64,000 nucleotides of DNA from Phascolomyces articulosus (lineage: Eukaryota; Mucoromycota; Mucoromycetes; Mucorales; Lichtheimiaceae): the NCBI GenBank assembly GCA_025677815.1, contig JAIXMP010000030.1, forward strand, positions 186,001-250,000, in the 5' to 3' direction. Positions 49,424 to 61,446 of this stretch are shown piece after piece. The first letter of the stretch is position 1; each line of letters begins with the position of its first letter. Below the pieces are notes generated by a model, which was given only the letters and a program-made list of their open reading frames with translations, had not been told where the DNA came from and made no database searches. The position numbers and the translations under genes are program-made.

Positions 49424-51074
49424 GATTAATTATATGGTAGAAGAGAAAATAAGATGAAATGAGAAGGTATATAATGAAAGTATAAATATATGATAATTGG
49501 CAGTGTTGGAATATTTTATGTCTTTATATACTTTTTTACACTTTTGTCAGACAAGGCACAGAGCGAGGGATGATGTGCCTGAAAAACCTTATAATAACAA
49601 ATTATAAGCAATGAAAAATATCTCGTTAGTTACAAAATGTTGAAACAAAATGATGCAAAAACAGAAGTTTTTTGCCAGTTTCTCTGAATTTATTTGAAAC
49701 GAGTGATTTTATGTTAGTTTGTCAGTGATAAGGTTTTGTTAAGCTATTTTTTGAAGACTGCACCTGTAATTCTTCTAGAACTGATGGCAGTATGACCTAC
49801 ACTTTATTATATTGATTATTATCCATGGTATACATGATATTAAAAGTCATGTAAATCAATGTATCAGGAAGGTTGGTAATTCCCACATTTTATGTAGAGA
49901 TCTCAATTAATTTTGCATCAAAGTTACAAGCGTAATTCTTATTTGTATAAATATGTTTATCGCGTAAGTATTTCGTTTATTTTGAAGATATCTTTATATA
50001 CGTGCCATAGAGATCATATTATTATAGACAAAAAAGCACCATTGATGCAGCTGAATTTATTATCTGTACAAACAGCACTATTATAAGATTTAAGGGATAT
50101 TTCACTCATCATTTAATTTACATGACAAAGCTTCATTGACACCACGTAACAATCACTTCGAGCGGCCATATTGATTTGGCCATTGAGATGTATATACCTA
50201 ATAAAGACAATTATACCCTTGTCTTCGGTTTCTATTATACACCAACTTACTCCTCATTTTCTTGAGGTATCTCCTACAATATGCTAGGAGTTTCTTATAA
50301 ATAAAAACGTTTTTTCTGTAGTCCCTTATAATAGTAAGCACATACTCATCATTCTACATGGGTTTGCTTCTTGTCGCTCGTTCAAACAGGTGTATTTAAA
50401 TTCATTTATTAAGATACATGCTCTATAAATATATACTCAATAGTATTTTAACATAGTACAATGTTCAGTTGACTATGACTTGAAGTTCCAAGCAATTTTT
50501 TCAGTATATCGGTCTAAAGGGTTTTTTTTTCTTTAGTGGAAAAACCATATCAATGTGACAGCTCAAGGATCTGTATAATAGTGCTCTATTATTCAGTAGC
50601 TGACAGAATTTTTAACAAATGATAATAGCAATAATGATATTCGAAGGGCAACTTTTGTTTATCATCGTTCACCAAGTTATTGGGAGGGCGATTATGAAAG
50701 AAGGTGCCATTTTCAATTTTAAGCAGCTAAATATTATTACTGCGAAATTCTATGAATATGTTTTGTTTGAATAATAACAATTTTTTGAAAATCTAATAGC
50801 AAGTTGCCAAGAAAATAAAGCTTTTGGAGCAGCGAACAGGTGTTACTGTTGCTTGATAAGAATTTATGCAAGTAAAGATAAAGATAAACGATTGTTAAAT
50901 AAGGGGAAAAGAAAAACAAGTCGTTTGGCAAAGGTGTGGCTTAGAACGTGGCAAACCGGGGGGTGGAGTGATGTATAGCGGTATTAGAGCAAAACATTAG
51001 TGAACGAACTTCACCTTACACTTTTGTTCTTTCTCCCCCCGCTCTCTTAATTTATAACATACCACTTTCACATC
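49424..51074. other. Intergenic, 1.65 kb
   Basis: Left part: promoter of the thaumatin-like pseudogene, with TATAAATATA near 49482. The middle is AT-rich without a supported gene. The right end is the QCR6 promoter: a C-rich CTTTCTCCCCCCGCTCTC tract at 51031 precedes the leader. Confidence 0.5.
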
Positions 51075-51832
51075 ATGGGTTTGTCTGAAATCTTCTCGAG
51101 CATCTTCCCTACTGCATACGCCGAAGAGGAACAAGCCGCTGAGGTCGTTGAGGAAGTCGTTGAAGAAGTCGTCGAAGAAGTTGCCGAAGAACCCGAAGAA
51201 GAAGAGGAAGAAGAGGAAATTGAAGACCCCAAAGAAAAAATCATGGAGGGTAAAGCATTCGATATTTCAATTCATTAATACAAAAAAGAATAACCATGGA
51301 CGCGATTCATTATTTTATTTGAGTTTATTGGGCGTGTTTCTTTAAATTATATATTTACACTTCAAAATGAATTTATATATGGATAACATAGGGAAACACT
51401 AATATTTACTCATTTATAAATTCATATATTTATATAGGTTGTGAAAAGGACTGTGCTGCCTTGAAGCACCATCTTGATGAGTGCAATGAACGCGTAGAAA
51501 ACGGTTCCAGCGAAAACTGTAATGTATCCAACATGACAATATAAATATAGAAAGATAACGACACGAAATACGTTGAGATAGAGATTTATTATGCTAACTT
51601 ATTCCAATAATGAATGATTTATTAATTTATTACAGGCATTGAAGAATTCTTCCACTACATGCACTGTGCCGACGAATGTGTAAGTTATTACTATTCATTA
51701 TTATACCCGGCAAATAGATACACGTTCCTACTGTGCAGGATGATGTTTTACAACGATATACTCATGCATTTTTGTTCTTTACATACGACAATACTTTAGG
51801 CCGCACCCAAGATCTTTGCAGCTACCAACTAA
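51075..51832 (+). CDS. QCR6: Ubiquinol-cytochrome c reductase hinge protein (complex III)
   Basis: Four exons: 51075-51249, 51438-51518, 51636-51679, 51800-51832; 110 aa. The N-terminal half is very acidic (repeated EVVEE then E runs, residues 17-50). The C-terminal half has the hinge-protein cysteine pairs: GCEKDC, LDECNERV, ENCIEEFF, MHCADEC, then AAPKIFAATN. Family role: peripheral subunit of mitochondrial complex III on the intermembrane side; its acidic stretch helps dock cytochrome c1 and c. Length and layout match fungal QCR6. The VEEVVEEVVEEV repeat probably arose by small in-frame expansions. Confidence 0.92.
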
Positions 51833-52234
51833 GCTTAACTTCCTTTAGAATCCACCAAAAAAAGAAAATAAAAATGACTTTTTTATATATCAAGGCAGAT
51901 ATCATTATCCATGTTTGAAGAAGAGTGAGAGTGTTGTTGTGGATCAAATAGAGTATAATGATAAAATAGCATTGAAATACAGTATAAATTTGGGATTTTA
52001 TCTCTCGTTTTGTATCACCCCATTTCTCCTTTTAAGCACTTTTTTTTTTGAATATAATCGATCTTAAATACCAAAAGTAGACGAATAATAACAATATAAG
52101 TCAAAACACTTGAGAATAATCAAGAGAAAGTCTTTTTATGCCTTTCCTTTTGTTTTTGCTAGATGATGCTTAAAAACCATGCTTTTTTATTATTATTATA
52201 TCGACAGTACAGTAAAGAAATCAAAAGATTTAAC
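51833..52234. other. Convergent 3' flanks of QCR6 and RPL43
   Basis: AT-rich, about 400 bp. Short frames only. Both genes must end transcription here; no other feature was recognised. Confidence 0.5.
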
Positions 52235-52980
52235 TTAGATTTCAGCCAATTCACGGAGACGACGGACGGTCGAACGGACAGTGGTGGCAGTAGCAGTCCT
52301 ATATATGAATGTAATCATAATAATGGTTGTTTATTAGTTATGTCCCTTTTGAAAATCACACTTCCTCTCCCATTATATATATCTCAACAGGTACTTACGA
52401 GACAGTGTAGGCGCCGCCAGCCATGGTCTTCTTGCAGCCCTTGCACTTCCAGATACCGACAGCTTGGCGCTTGACAGCGTCCTAAGTAAAATATTGAATT
52501 ATAAATTATATAATGAGTATCATTCCATTCAATATTTTTTATTGAAACGTGTTACATATATCAAAACACATTCATAAATCGTTTTTTTTTACCTTGCCGC
52601 AGAAGGTGCAGGTGTAGGTGGCGTGTTGAGTGATTTCCATCTTCTTAACCATCTTTCTCAACGAGGCACCATAACGGGTACCGTACTTGCCAGTGATGCC
52701 GACTATATATTAATATTGTTTTTTATTTGTTTCCAAAAATCAGCACTTCATTTATCCATTATCCAAATTGGAATCAACCCAAATTGAGTTATTTTTTCGA
52801 ATTTCGTCCTTCCTCATTTAATTATAGTTTCTCTTTTTACCTTTCTTAGTGCGCTTAGTCTATTTAATAGAAGCAATTATAATAATTTTTTGATAAGTAT
52901 TTCATTCTACAGGATAATTGATGGATGGATGGATGGATGGATGGGTTTTTCACCATCTCTATGCAGCTTTAGCTTACCAT
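52235..52980 (-). CDS. RPL43: 60S ribosomal protein eL43 (L37a)
   Basis: Five exons: 52980-52978, 52859-52841, 52702-52593, 52481-52399, 52298-52235; 92 aa, the exact family length. The first coding exon is just the ATG, followed at once by a donor (GTAAG). The protein reads [20 protein letters not shown] and carries the C-x2-C ... C-x2-C zinc finger ([20 protein letters not shown]), then AGGAYTV and a basic C-terminus RRLRELAEI. Role: structural protein of the large ribosomal subunit. Coding bases are G/C-richer than the flanks, as expected of a highly expressed gene. Splitting the start codon from the body is known for ribosomal protein genes. Confidence 0.95.
52921..52942. repeat. (GATG)n tetranucleotide repeat in RPL43 first intron
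   Basis: Five to six copies of GATG lie inside the first intron of RPL43, between the ATG-only exon and exon 2. Confidence 0.8.
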
Positions 52981-53931
52981 GGCGATCTTTTTGAAAAGAG
53001 GAGGACCTAATGTTTGCACACTCAAAGTACTTACTTGAGTTCATTTTCAGGCTCCGGTTTCCAGATACGATTTCGCTTTTGCGCTGATTTTTCATGCTTA
53101 TTCCTTAGTAGCAGACCCTCCCTAATATGCTTTGTTCTCTATTTCTTGTATAATACCACTGTAAACAAATAAATATCTAATTGTATTTTAAGTATACTAT
53201 TTTTTTTTATAAAACTACCCTTATGTTTAGCAGTTACATTATCGAACGGGTCTTATTTTCTACCTCTAAATTGTATCCTGACATACATTTTATGACAAAC
53301 AAACGGTGGATCTTGATCAATACACTGATTTTCTTTTGGTAATAATTATTTCTAGAAGATGTTTTCTGTATTTTTATTATCTAATATGCATAAAACGGTT
53401 AAATAAATGTAGCAAATAGCAGAAGTAATGGTACACTTAGATTCGTAACATTTATAGTGTTCTTATATCTACATACAGCGTAGTACATTGTTATTGTATA
53501 AAAACGAAAGTACGCCGTATTAAAGTTGATCATATATAGACATTAAGTTGATTAAGATACCCATATGCTTTAGAAATGATGAATCTTGTCAAGGTATTAA
53601 AGAGTATGATAGGAGACGTAAAGCTGTACATAAATATTGCTTCCTTGTAGCTCATTCCATTATTTAATAAGGGCAAATATGATTGAGATTGTTTTATAGT
53701 TTCATTTAATGAGGATCTACTAAGTAAAAGAGATCGAGGTTGGGCATCTATTCATTCTTGTTTTGGGATTTTTGGTGAAGCAGATTATTCGTGTTGTAGG
53801 TGATGCTGGGTTCAGATTACTTTGTCCCACAAACACTTTAATTATTTTTCACACTTTTTTATCCCTTTCATTTCACCTATTTCTTCTTTTTTCTCATCTT
53901 TTTTTTTTTATCAAAAAGTGAAAATCGAAAC
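52981..53931. promoter_or_regulatory. Divergent intergenic region, RPL43 and cytochrome P450
   Basis: About 950 bp between two start codons. AT-rich; near the P450 the T/C-rich tract 53875-53910 is the usual pattern before starts in this genome. No open frame of interest or specific factor site was recognised. Confidence 0.5.
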
Positions 53932-56419
53932 ATGGAGATTGTTTTGGGTACATATCAATCATATATCATTCCATTTTTTAATAAAGATGGAGAGCAAAAA
54001 CAGCAGCTTATCATCCATTTTATAAAAAAGAATCGCCTGTCAATATCCATAGCTGTTGTATTATTTGGTGTATACCGTATGTTTGATAATATCACCAAAC
54101 CACCACGAAATCTACGCCATATACCTCAAGCCAGTTTTTTTGGATATCTAAACGCATTCATCAAAAAGGTACCGATTGCAGAAGTTGCCGACAAGTATAC
54201 TTTACCTGCCTCGTTACAATCTGAGCATGGCCTTTATGTTGTAAGTTGAGAGGAAAAAGGATGAGCGATTTCATCATATAAAAAACTAGAATTAATAACG
54301 TTAACTCTACTTTTATTTATAGCGTTTCGATAATAATGGATGGTCTGTTCGTATTAATAATCCTGCTATTGCAAAACAATTCCTTATTCGTACAGGTGAG
54401 CATAATAAAAGAATATAATGTAAACATGCAACATAATAAATGTTGTGTTTGTTTCATTGTCGGTATATAAAATATAAGTCTCCACCTTGTGTGTTTATTA
54501 ACCTTATATCCCGCGGCTTTGATAGACATTTTCCCCAAAGCCAGTGTTTCCACTGATCGCGAAGGCACGTTGTATGGCAAATTTGCTGTTGGACCCAATG
54601 TCGCTTTTATTAATGGTTCACATTGGAAAGCTCAGCGCAAGGTACTAAGTATACAAATAAGCAATGGATGATATGTACTATTCAAGTACCAGCCAAAAAA
54701 ATTTGGACTAGTAACTCGTTTTTAAATATTTGTATAGGTGATGAATCCTGCTTTTCATAGATCCATGCCAGTCAATCTATTTGGAAAGTTGACGCTCAAG
54801 TTATTTAATACCATTGACGCTTCCATTGATAAACCAATTAATTTCCCAGATATGACAACAAGATGGACTCTCGATGCTATTGGGTTAGCAGCCTTTGGTA
54901 ATGATATAAAATGCAGGATAACACACAGCGACGAGAATATAAATTACACTTACAGCAAAACATTTCTTTTTCGATTTTTCATTGATGTCATTAACCTTGC
55001 TGCATATAAAAATAGGTTTCAATTTTAATGCTATTTGTGAACGTGATAATACTTGGGTGCAGCGATATAATGCAATTATGAGCAATAGCATTAATCCATT
55101 ATATCTTGTCTTTCCTTTCATTGACCGAAAGCTACTCTTTATGCTTCCCAAACGTCGTCAACTTCATGAAGAATTGGACGAGTTCTTGGCAATGATCCGT
55201 AAAATGATTGCCGATAAACGGCATTTATTGAAAGAAAGAAATGAACCCAACATTGCTGATCGGGAAAAAGATTTATTGACTTTAATGATTGAAGCTGAAA
55301 ATGAAGGCAATGGTGTATTGACAGATGAAGAACTTCAGGTAATGCCTCAAAGAATGCTTTGTTAGAAAGATGTTATGTAATTCTATATAATCGTATACTT
55401 ACAATTAGACTTCTTTTGCTGCTATAAATATGGGTATAATTATAGAGTAATTTGTGTATTTTCATACTCGCGGGGCATGATACTTCCAGTAATGCACTTT
55501 CATATATTGCTTACTATCTTGCTATCCATCCGGTATAATTCTAATTACTTTTTACAGGGCAACAACTATATATAATTACATAAAAATTGATGAATTTTGT
55601 TTGTTCACCACATTCTATGTTATATGCTATCTCATTTAGGATATTCAACAAAAAGTCAGAGAAGAAGCTATTCAAGTTTTAGGGGATCAACCCATCGATT
55701 TCATACCCACACTCGAACAATCGCGTCAGTTTCCATATCTTGAAATGGTTATCAAAGAAGTAACTCAAGTTCTTTTTTTTTATTCTAATTATTAAGCCCG
55801 TTTACATATACGGAATATCATACACTAATTATTTGTAGAAATACAATCAGATTGGATATACATAAAAGACTAATAGTTCTATATAAATCTGACTATAAAT
55901 AATTAATAATAGACACTTAGAATCTGTGGTCCTGCTGCAAGTATGGTTGTTCGTACTGCAACAAAAGACACCGAACTTGGTGGAGTATTTATTCCCAAAG
56001 GCACACGTGTTAGTGTCGATATTTTTGAGTCTCACCGAAACCATCGAACTTGGAAATCACCTTTAACGTTTGATCCAGAACGTTTTGCTCCGGGTGGAGA
56101 AGCAGAAAAGCTCTCAAAACTAGGCACAGCCTTTTTACCATTTAGTGACTATGCTCGAAAATGCATTGGCATGAACTTCAGTTTAGCTGAACAACGCGTT
56201 TTTATTCCAATGTTATGTAAGTATATAAATATATTAGTTTAATTATTATTATTATTATTAACTACTTATTTCTAAATTTCGATTCTATATATAAATACAG
56301 TGCGAAAGTATGAAATTTCATTACCTGAAGATTCAATCCATAAGGAAAAAATCATTACAAATGGATTAATTATTCTTTCACCCAAAGATTTATATTTAAA
56401 CTTTAAACGTTTATATTAA
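53932..56419 (+). CDS. Membrane-anchored cytochrome P450
   Basis: Nine exons: 53932-54240, 54323-54395, 54526-54641, 54738-54897, 55016-55338, 55446-55532, 55640-55759, 55913-56216, 56301-56419; 536 aa. An N-terminal hydrophobic anchor lies at about 35-50, followed by a KPPRNLRHIP proline-rich hinge. Conserved sites: WKAQRK (C helix), AGHDTSS at 336-342 (I helix), E396-T-L-R399 (K helix), PERF at 451-454, and the haem loop FSDYARKCIG at 473-482 with Cys480 as iron ligand. The loop's usual first Gly (F-x-x-G-x-R-x-C) is Tyr476 here. Family role: ER mono-oxygenase acting with P450 reductase; substrate unknown. No biosynthetic cluster around it. Intact frames and splice sites argue for function despite the loop change. 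Confidence 0.92.
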
Positions 56420-56684
56420 TAATGGTAGTAATAAATAAATATGTAATTTACTTATATAATATCATGTTTTTACCTTCTCAAAATAAATTTTGCTTATGAA
56501 AATAACGATGCGCATCCATGCCATTAAATTCATAACTTGATGCATTAAAGCGGCCATTGCCATTTTTGTAAATTCAGTCACGAGCGCTTATGGGCTTGCG
56601 TGGCACTAAAACTTCGAATTCAACTTGAACGCGTAACTCTTTTTTCCTCCTGAACCTACCTATTAACAACAACCTCTTTCCACC

Positions 56685-58430
56685 ATGTCGGCTGCACCTT
56701 CCGAGAATGAACTTCCAAAAATCCCTGATCTCCTTTTAGCTGTAAATATGCCAAGCGATATCATTTCCATAAAAACCCTAAAAATAATGGACATGGAAAG
56801 GAAGCAGCATTAAAGATTAATATCTATCTTCTTTTTTATTAATATCTAGCACCATCGCTTTATCGTGCAACATGGTCCTGCAGAACAAAAGGATGAAGCC
56901 AAACAACAATTGCTCACCGCTATTGAAGAAAAAAGTAATGTTTCATAATGAGAATGCGAGATTGTCAGAAACACTGATTCCTCTATAATCTATTTTATTC
57001 CAACTTTATAGAGATGGCACCATTCTACAAATACGTGACAGAACTATTGAAATTACCTTTTGATCAAGCATTATTCAACAAAATGGAATCGACCAACAAA
57101 GAAGATCTTGCAAAGTTTGATGAAAAGGTGGAAGATGCTGAACAAAATATGGGTGAAACTGAAGTGAATGAAGCTTTGCTTGGTAAAGCTGATTATTATG
57201 CACAGATTGGTGACAAGGTAGTATACATATATAGGTGTAGGAAAATGACACTTTTTCATGTGTTTTGGTTTATACTAAATTGAAAATATGATATTTGAAA
57301 ATATAGGAACGAGCCCTGACAGCATATGATGATTTATTAACAAAATCAATAACTCCTGGTACTCGTATCGACATCGTGTTCACATTGGTTCGCATTGGTT
57401 TCTTTTACGACGATAATGCAATGGTACGAACAAATATTGAAAAATTAAAGGAACTTGTTGAACAAGGTGGTGATTGGGATCGACGCAATCGTCTCAAGGC
57501 ATATGAAGGTGTATATTTAATGTCGATCCGAGATTTCAAGGGCGCAGCATCTCAATTCATCGATACTTTAAGCACATTTACCAGCACAGAAATGATGCCG
57601 TACAAAGATTTTGTAAAATATGCAGTATTGACAAGTTTAATCAGTATGCAACGCGTTGATATCAAAAAGAAGGTGAGTTTAAGTTTTTATAGAGGGTATT
57701 GAAAGAATGGAAATAGATAATGATTTTGGGGATAAAGAAAAGGTGTTCATGCTGATCATGGTTACTATGCTATTTTATTTAGGTATTGGATGCTCCAGAA
57801 ATTCTTGAAGTTATTTCAGATATACCACACCTTGAAGATTATATGACTAGCTTGTATAACTGCAACTATGCTCAATTCTTCCGTGCATTAGGTAGGAACT
57901 GATCAATTATATTTATATATCTTGGTGGTGGATTGTGTGCTATGGGTTTGTGAATAATATTTATGCAATTCTAATTTTTCTCTTTATAGCTGATATTGAA
58001 CGCACTCATCTCCGTACCTCTCGATTTTTGTACGCACATTTGCGTTACTACGTCCGCGAGATGCGAATTGTAGCATACGCGCAATTACTCGAAAGCTACC
58101 GATCTTTGACCATTGGTAGTATGGCACAAGCATTTGGTGTCACTGAAGATTATATTGATCGGTAATTTTTTTATATACTGGGTTATTTGATTTGAATGGA
58201 TCAGGGATTTTTGTTAACTTTGTTTGTTTTATATACATGTGTATGTGGTATATAGTGATTTGTACAAGTTTATTGCTGCAGGACGTCTTAACTGTGTTAT
58301 TGATCGAGTAAATGGTGTGATCGAAACTAATCGACCAGATGCCAAGAATGCCCAATATCAAACAGTTATAAAGCAGGGTGATTTGCTCCTGAATAGAGTC
58401 CAGAAATTAAGCAGAGTTATTGACGTTTAA
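56685..58430 (+). CDS. RPN7: 26S proteasome regulatory subunit RPN7/PSMD6
   Basis: Seven exons: 56685-56741, 56850-56934, 57012-57217, 57307-57672, 57783-57891, 57990-58161, 58256-58430; 389 aa, the usual length. It reads as a TPR-like helical repeat protein ([40 protein letters not shown]) followed by a PCI domain ([34 protein letters not shown]) and the C-terminal helix ending [15 protein letters not shown]. Role: lid subunit of the 19S particle, needed for lid assembly and deubiquitination; nucleus and cytosol. It starts only 265 bp after the P450 stop. Confidence 0.95.
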
Positions 58431-59227
58431 AAGAAATCCTTTCTCATTATATATACACACATAAAATAATCCATCATATCCATCTTTTTCTTTTTTTTTT
58501 TAATGTCGGTATTCCATTCTGTGTTTGTGTTACAATTGTGGCGAATCTTTGACTTTTTTAAACCATATCCAAATAGATTAACTGTTTTATCTTGAAAGAG
58601 TTCGTAAAATAATCCCACTGCATAATCTATGGAATAGCATAGTAACGCTAATGATACTGTTTGAACCAACTAGATTATCAATAAAACTGATACAGAATTA
58701 TAACATTTTGTGTGTAAAAGCAACTTTATCAGCAAACAGTGAATAAAAATTCTTTATTAATTAATAAAGCTAAAAGAAGAAGATCCTTCATGTTACCATG
58801 GTAACCATATAAAGAAGATTACCTTGGGAATAAATTCGCAAAAGTGATCATTGTTACTCACGGTGTAATCCGTGGTAACTATTACATAGACCAAGAAGTG
58901 GCTGTCAATTTTTTCATTAGTTATAAATTTGATAATCAAGAAGTTCATTCCCCGTAATATTGAGATAATATGTTATCGTTTTAAACCAGCAAATAAAAGA
59001 GAAGTATGGATTCATCATCATGATCAGATGCTTCCTGCCCCACAGATCGGAAGCTTTCGGGTCATGAAACAAGTGTCGGGCTTGTTGGGAAGTTGTTGTT
59101 TCGCCTAAACTGCATTCAGTCGCGAACAATCGCCACCCTGGTCATAAAAAGCGCAGAAAAGACTCCGTTATTCGTTCTAACCTTCTTTTTTTTTTTTTTT
59201 GACATCACAACTTTTTCTTCAAAAACC
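58431..59227 (+). promoter_or_regulatory. Intergenic upstream of fumarase
   Basis: About 800 bp containing the RPN7 3' flank and the fumarase promoter. The palindrome at 58792-58805 is listed separately. A T15 run at 59189 and a short CA-rich leader precede the fumarase ATG. No gene was recognised. Confidence 0.5.
58792..58805. promoter_or_regulatory. RFX X-box-like palindrome
   Basis: GTTACCATGGTAAC is a perfect 14-bp palindrome that fits the X-box consensus of RFX/Crt1 factors (GTNRCC, spacer, RGYAAC). It lies about 420 bp before the fumarase ATG. Function is inferred from the consensus alone. Confidence 0.4.
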
Positions 59228-61446
59228 ATGTTGCGTTCGGTCACTGCCTCCCGTCAATTGAAGGGCATCTATGCTCGTCAAATCCGTTCTTTGAGCTCTA
59301 CTATTGCTATGTTGGTAAGTAATTTTTTTTTGACTCGAGATTCATACCAGTAAGAATGAGAATGAGATTTTGACATGGCTTTCTTATCTTTTTATTCAAT
59401 ATAGCAAAAGTTCCGTACTGAACGTGATACTTTTGGTGACCTCCAGGTCCCTGCTGACCGTTACTGGGGTGCTCAAACCCAAAGGTAATAAATATATAGA
59501 ATTAAAGTATTTATTTGGCGACGTGAAAAAGAAGCTTGTTCGTAAACACTTTTAAAAGAGATACTGACAGAGAATCAAATGATTAGATCGCTTCAAAACT
59601 TTGATATTGGTGGTGAGCGTGAACGCATGCCTGAGCCTTTGATTAAAGCTATGGGTGTGTTAAAGCGTAGTGCTGCAACTGTCAACATGACCTATGGTTT
59701 AGATGAAAAAGTTGGAAAGGCCATCCAACAAGCTGCTGATGAAGTAGGAATAAAAAAAAACGTTAATTGGAATTGGGTTCAGAAAAATAAATGGGAGTAA
59801 ATGCTCATATACAAGCTATTGTATTATCTAGGTCATTGATGGTACCCTTTTGGACCACTTCCCTCTTGTCGTTTGGCAAACTGGTTCTGGTACACAATCC
59901 AAGTAGGTTATTTCATTTCATATTTTTTCTACGCTGCAAAAGGAAAGAAGACTAATTGATGTATAATAATTATATAGCATGAACACCAACGAAGTTATCT
60001 CCAACCGTGCTATTGAACTTCTCGGTGGTGAACTTGGCAGCAAGAACCCTGTTCATCCAAACGATCACGTTAACATGAGTCAATCTTCTAACGATACGTA
60101 AGTTGATATAATGGAAAAGGGAACAGGTGAAGGAAATTAAGGAGAGGAAATTTCATCCAACTAAAAATTGTGTCAATTTTTAGCTTCCCTACTGCTATGC
60201 ATATCGCCGCTGCTGTCGAAATCAACAGCCGCTTATTGCCTGCATTGACCGAATTGCGTGATGCTTTGAAGGCCAAGCAAGAAGAATTCAACCACATCAT
60301 CAAGATTGGTCGTACTCACTTGCAAGATGCTACTCCCTTGACCCTTGGTCAAGAATTCTCTGGTTATGTCCAACAACTTACCTATGGTATTGAACGTATT
60401 GAAAGCACCCTTCCTCACTTGTATAACCTTGCTCAAGGTGGCACTGCTGTTGGTACTGGTTTGAACACCCGTGCTGGTTTCGATGCTAAGGTTGCTGCTG
60501 CCATTGCTGACCTTACCAAGCTTCCTTTCAAGACTGCTCCCAACAAGGTAAAAAGAAGGACTGAATAAGGAAAATAAGACGGACAAAAAATATAGTAGAA
60601 CGGGGTTAAACTAACTTATTCTATATAGTTCGAAGCTCTTGCTGCCCACGATGCTTTGGTTGAAGCTCATGGTGCTCTTAACACCGTTGCTGTCAGCTTG
60701 ATGAAGATCGCTAATGATATCCGTTTCCTCGGTTCCGGTCCTCGTTGTGGTTTGGGTGAACTTTCTTTACCTGAAAACGAACCTGGATCCTCTATTATGC
60801 CTGGTAAGGTCAACCCTACCCAATGTGAAGCCATGACCATGGTCTGCTCCCAAGTTATGGGTGTAAGTATATCAAATGGATTAAATGATTGGGCGAAGAG
60901 AATAAAATGGGTTGCTATACACAAATGAGAATACTACGTGGAACGCTTTAATAATAATAAAATATCTTTTTATTTTTTTATATATAGAACAACGTTGCCG
61001 TCTCTGTCGGTGGTAGCAACGGTCATTTTGAATTGAACGTCTTCAAGCCCGTTATGATCAGAAACGTCTTACAATCCATCCGTCTTTTGGCTGATGCATC
61101 CAACTCCTTCCGTAAGAACTGTGTTGTTGGCATTCAAGCCAACGAAAAGAAGATCAATGACATTATGAATGAATCTCTTATGTTGGTCACTGGTAAGTTG
61201 ATTATGTAAACGTAGTATCAGTATATGACTAGTATTATTTTTTGAATAGAGGCATCTAATGAATCATTCTCTTTATTTCTAGCTTTGAACCCCCACATCG
61301 GTTACGATAACGCAGCAGCATGTGCTAAGAAGGCCCACAAGGAAGGTACTACTTTGAAGGAAGCTGCCCTTGCTCTTGGTGTCTTGACTGAAGAACAATT
61401 TGCCCAATGGGTCCGTCCTGAAGACATGATTGGTCCTAAGGATTAA
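59228..61446 (+). CDS. FUM1: Fumarate hydratase, class II, mitochondrial
   Basis: Nine exons: 59228-59314, 59405-59484, 59587-59743, 59832-59902, 59978-60097, 60184-60547, 60629-60862, 60988-61192, 61283-61446; 493 aa. The N-terminus ([20 protein letters not shown]) is Arg-rich without acids, a mitochondrial presequence. Conserved blocks: [41 protein letters not shown] and the family signature [11 protein letters not shown]. Reaction: fumarate to L-malate in the TCA cycle, as a homotetramer; in yeast one gene supplies both mitochondrial and cytosolic enzyme. Codon use is clearly C-richer in third positions than most genes here, indicating high expression. Confidence 0.96.
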
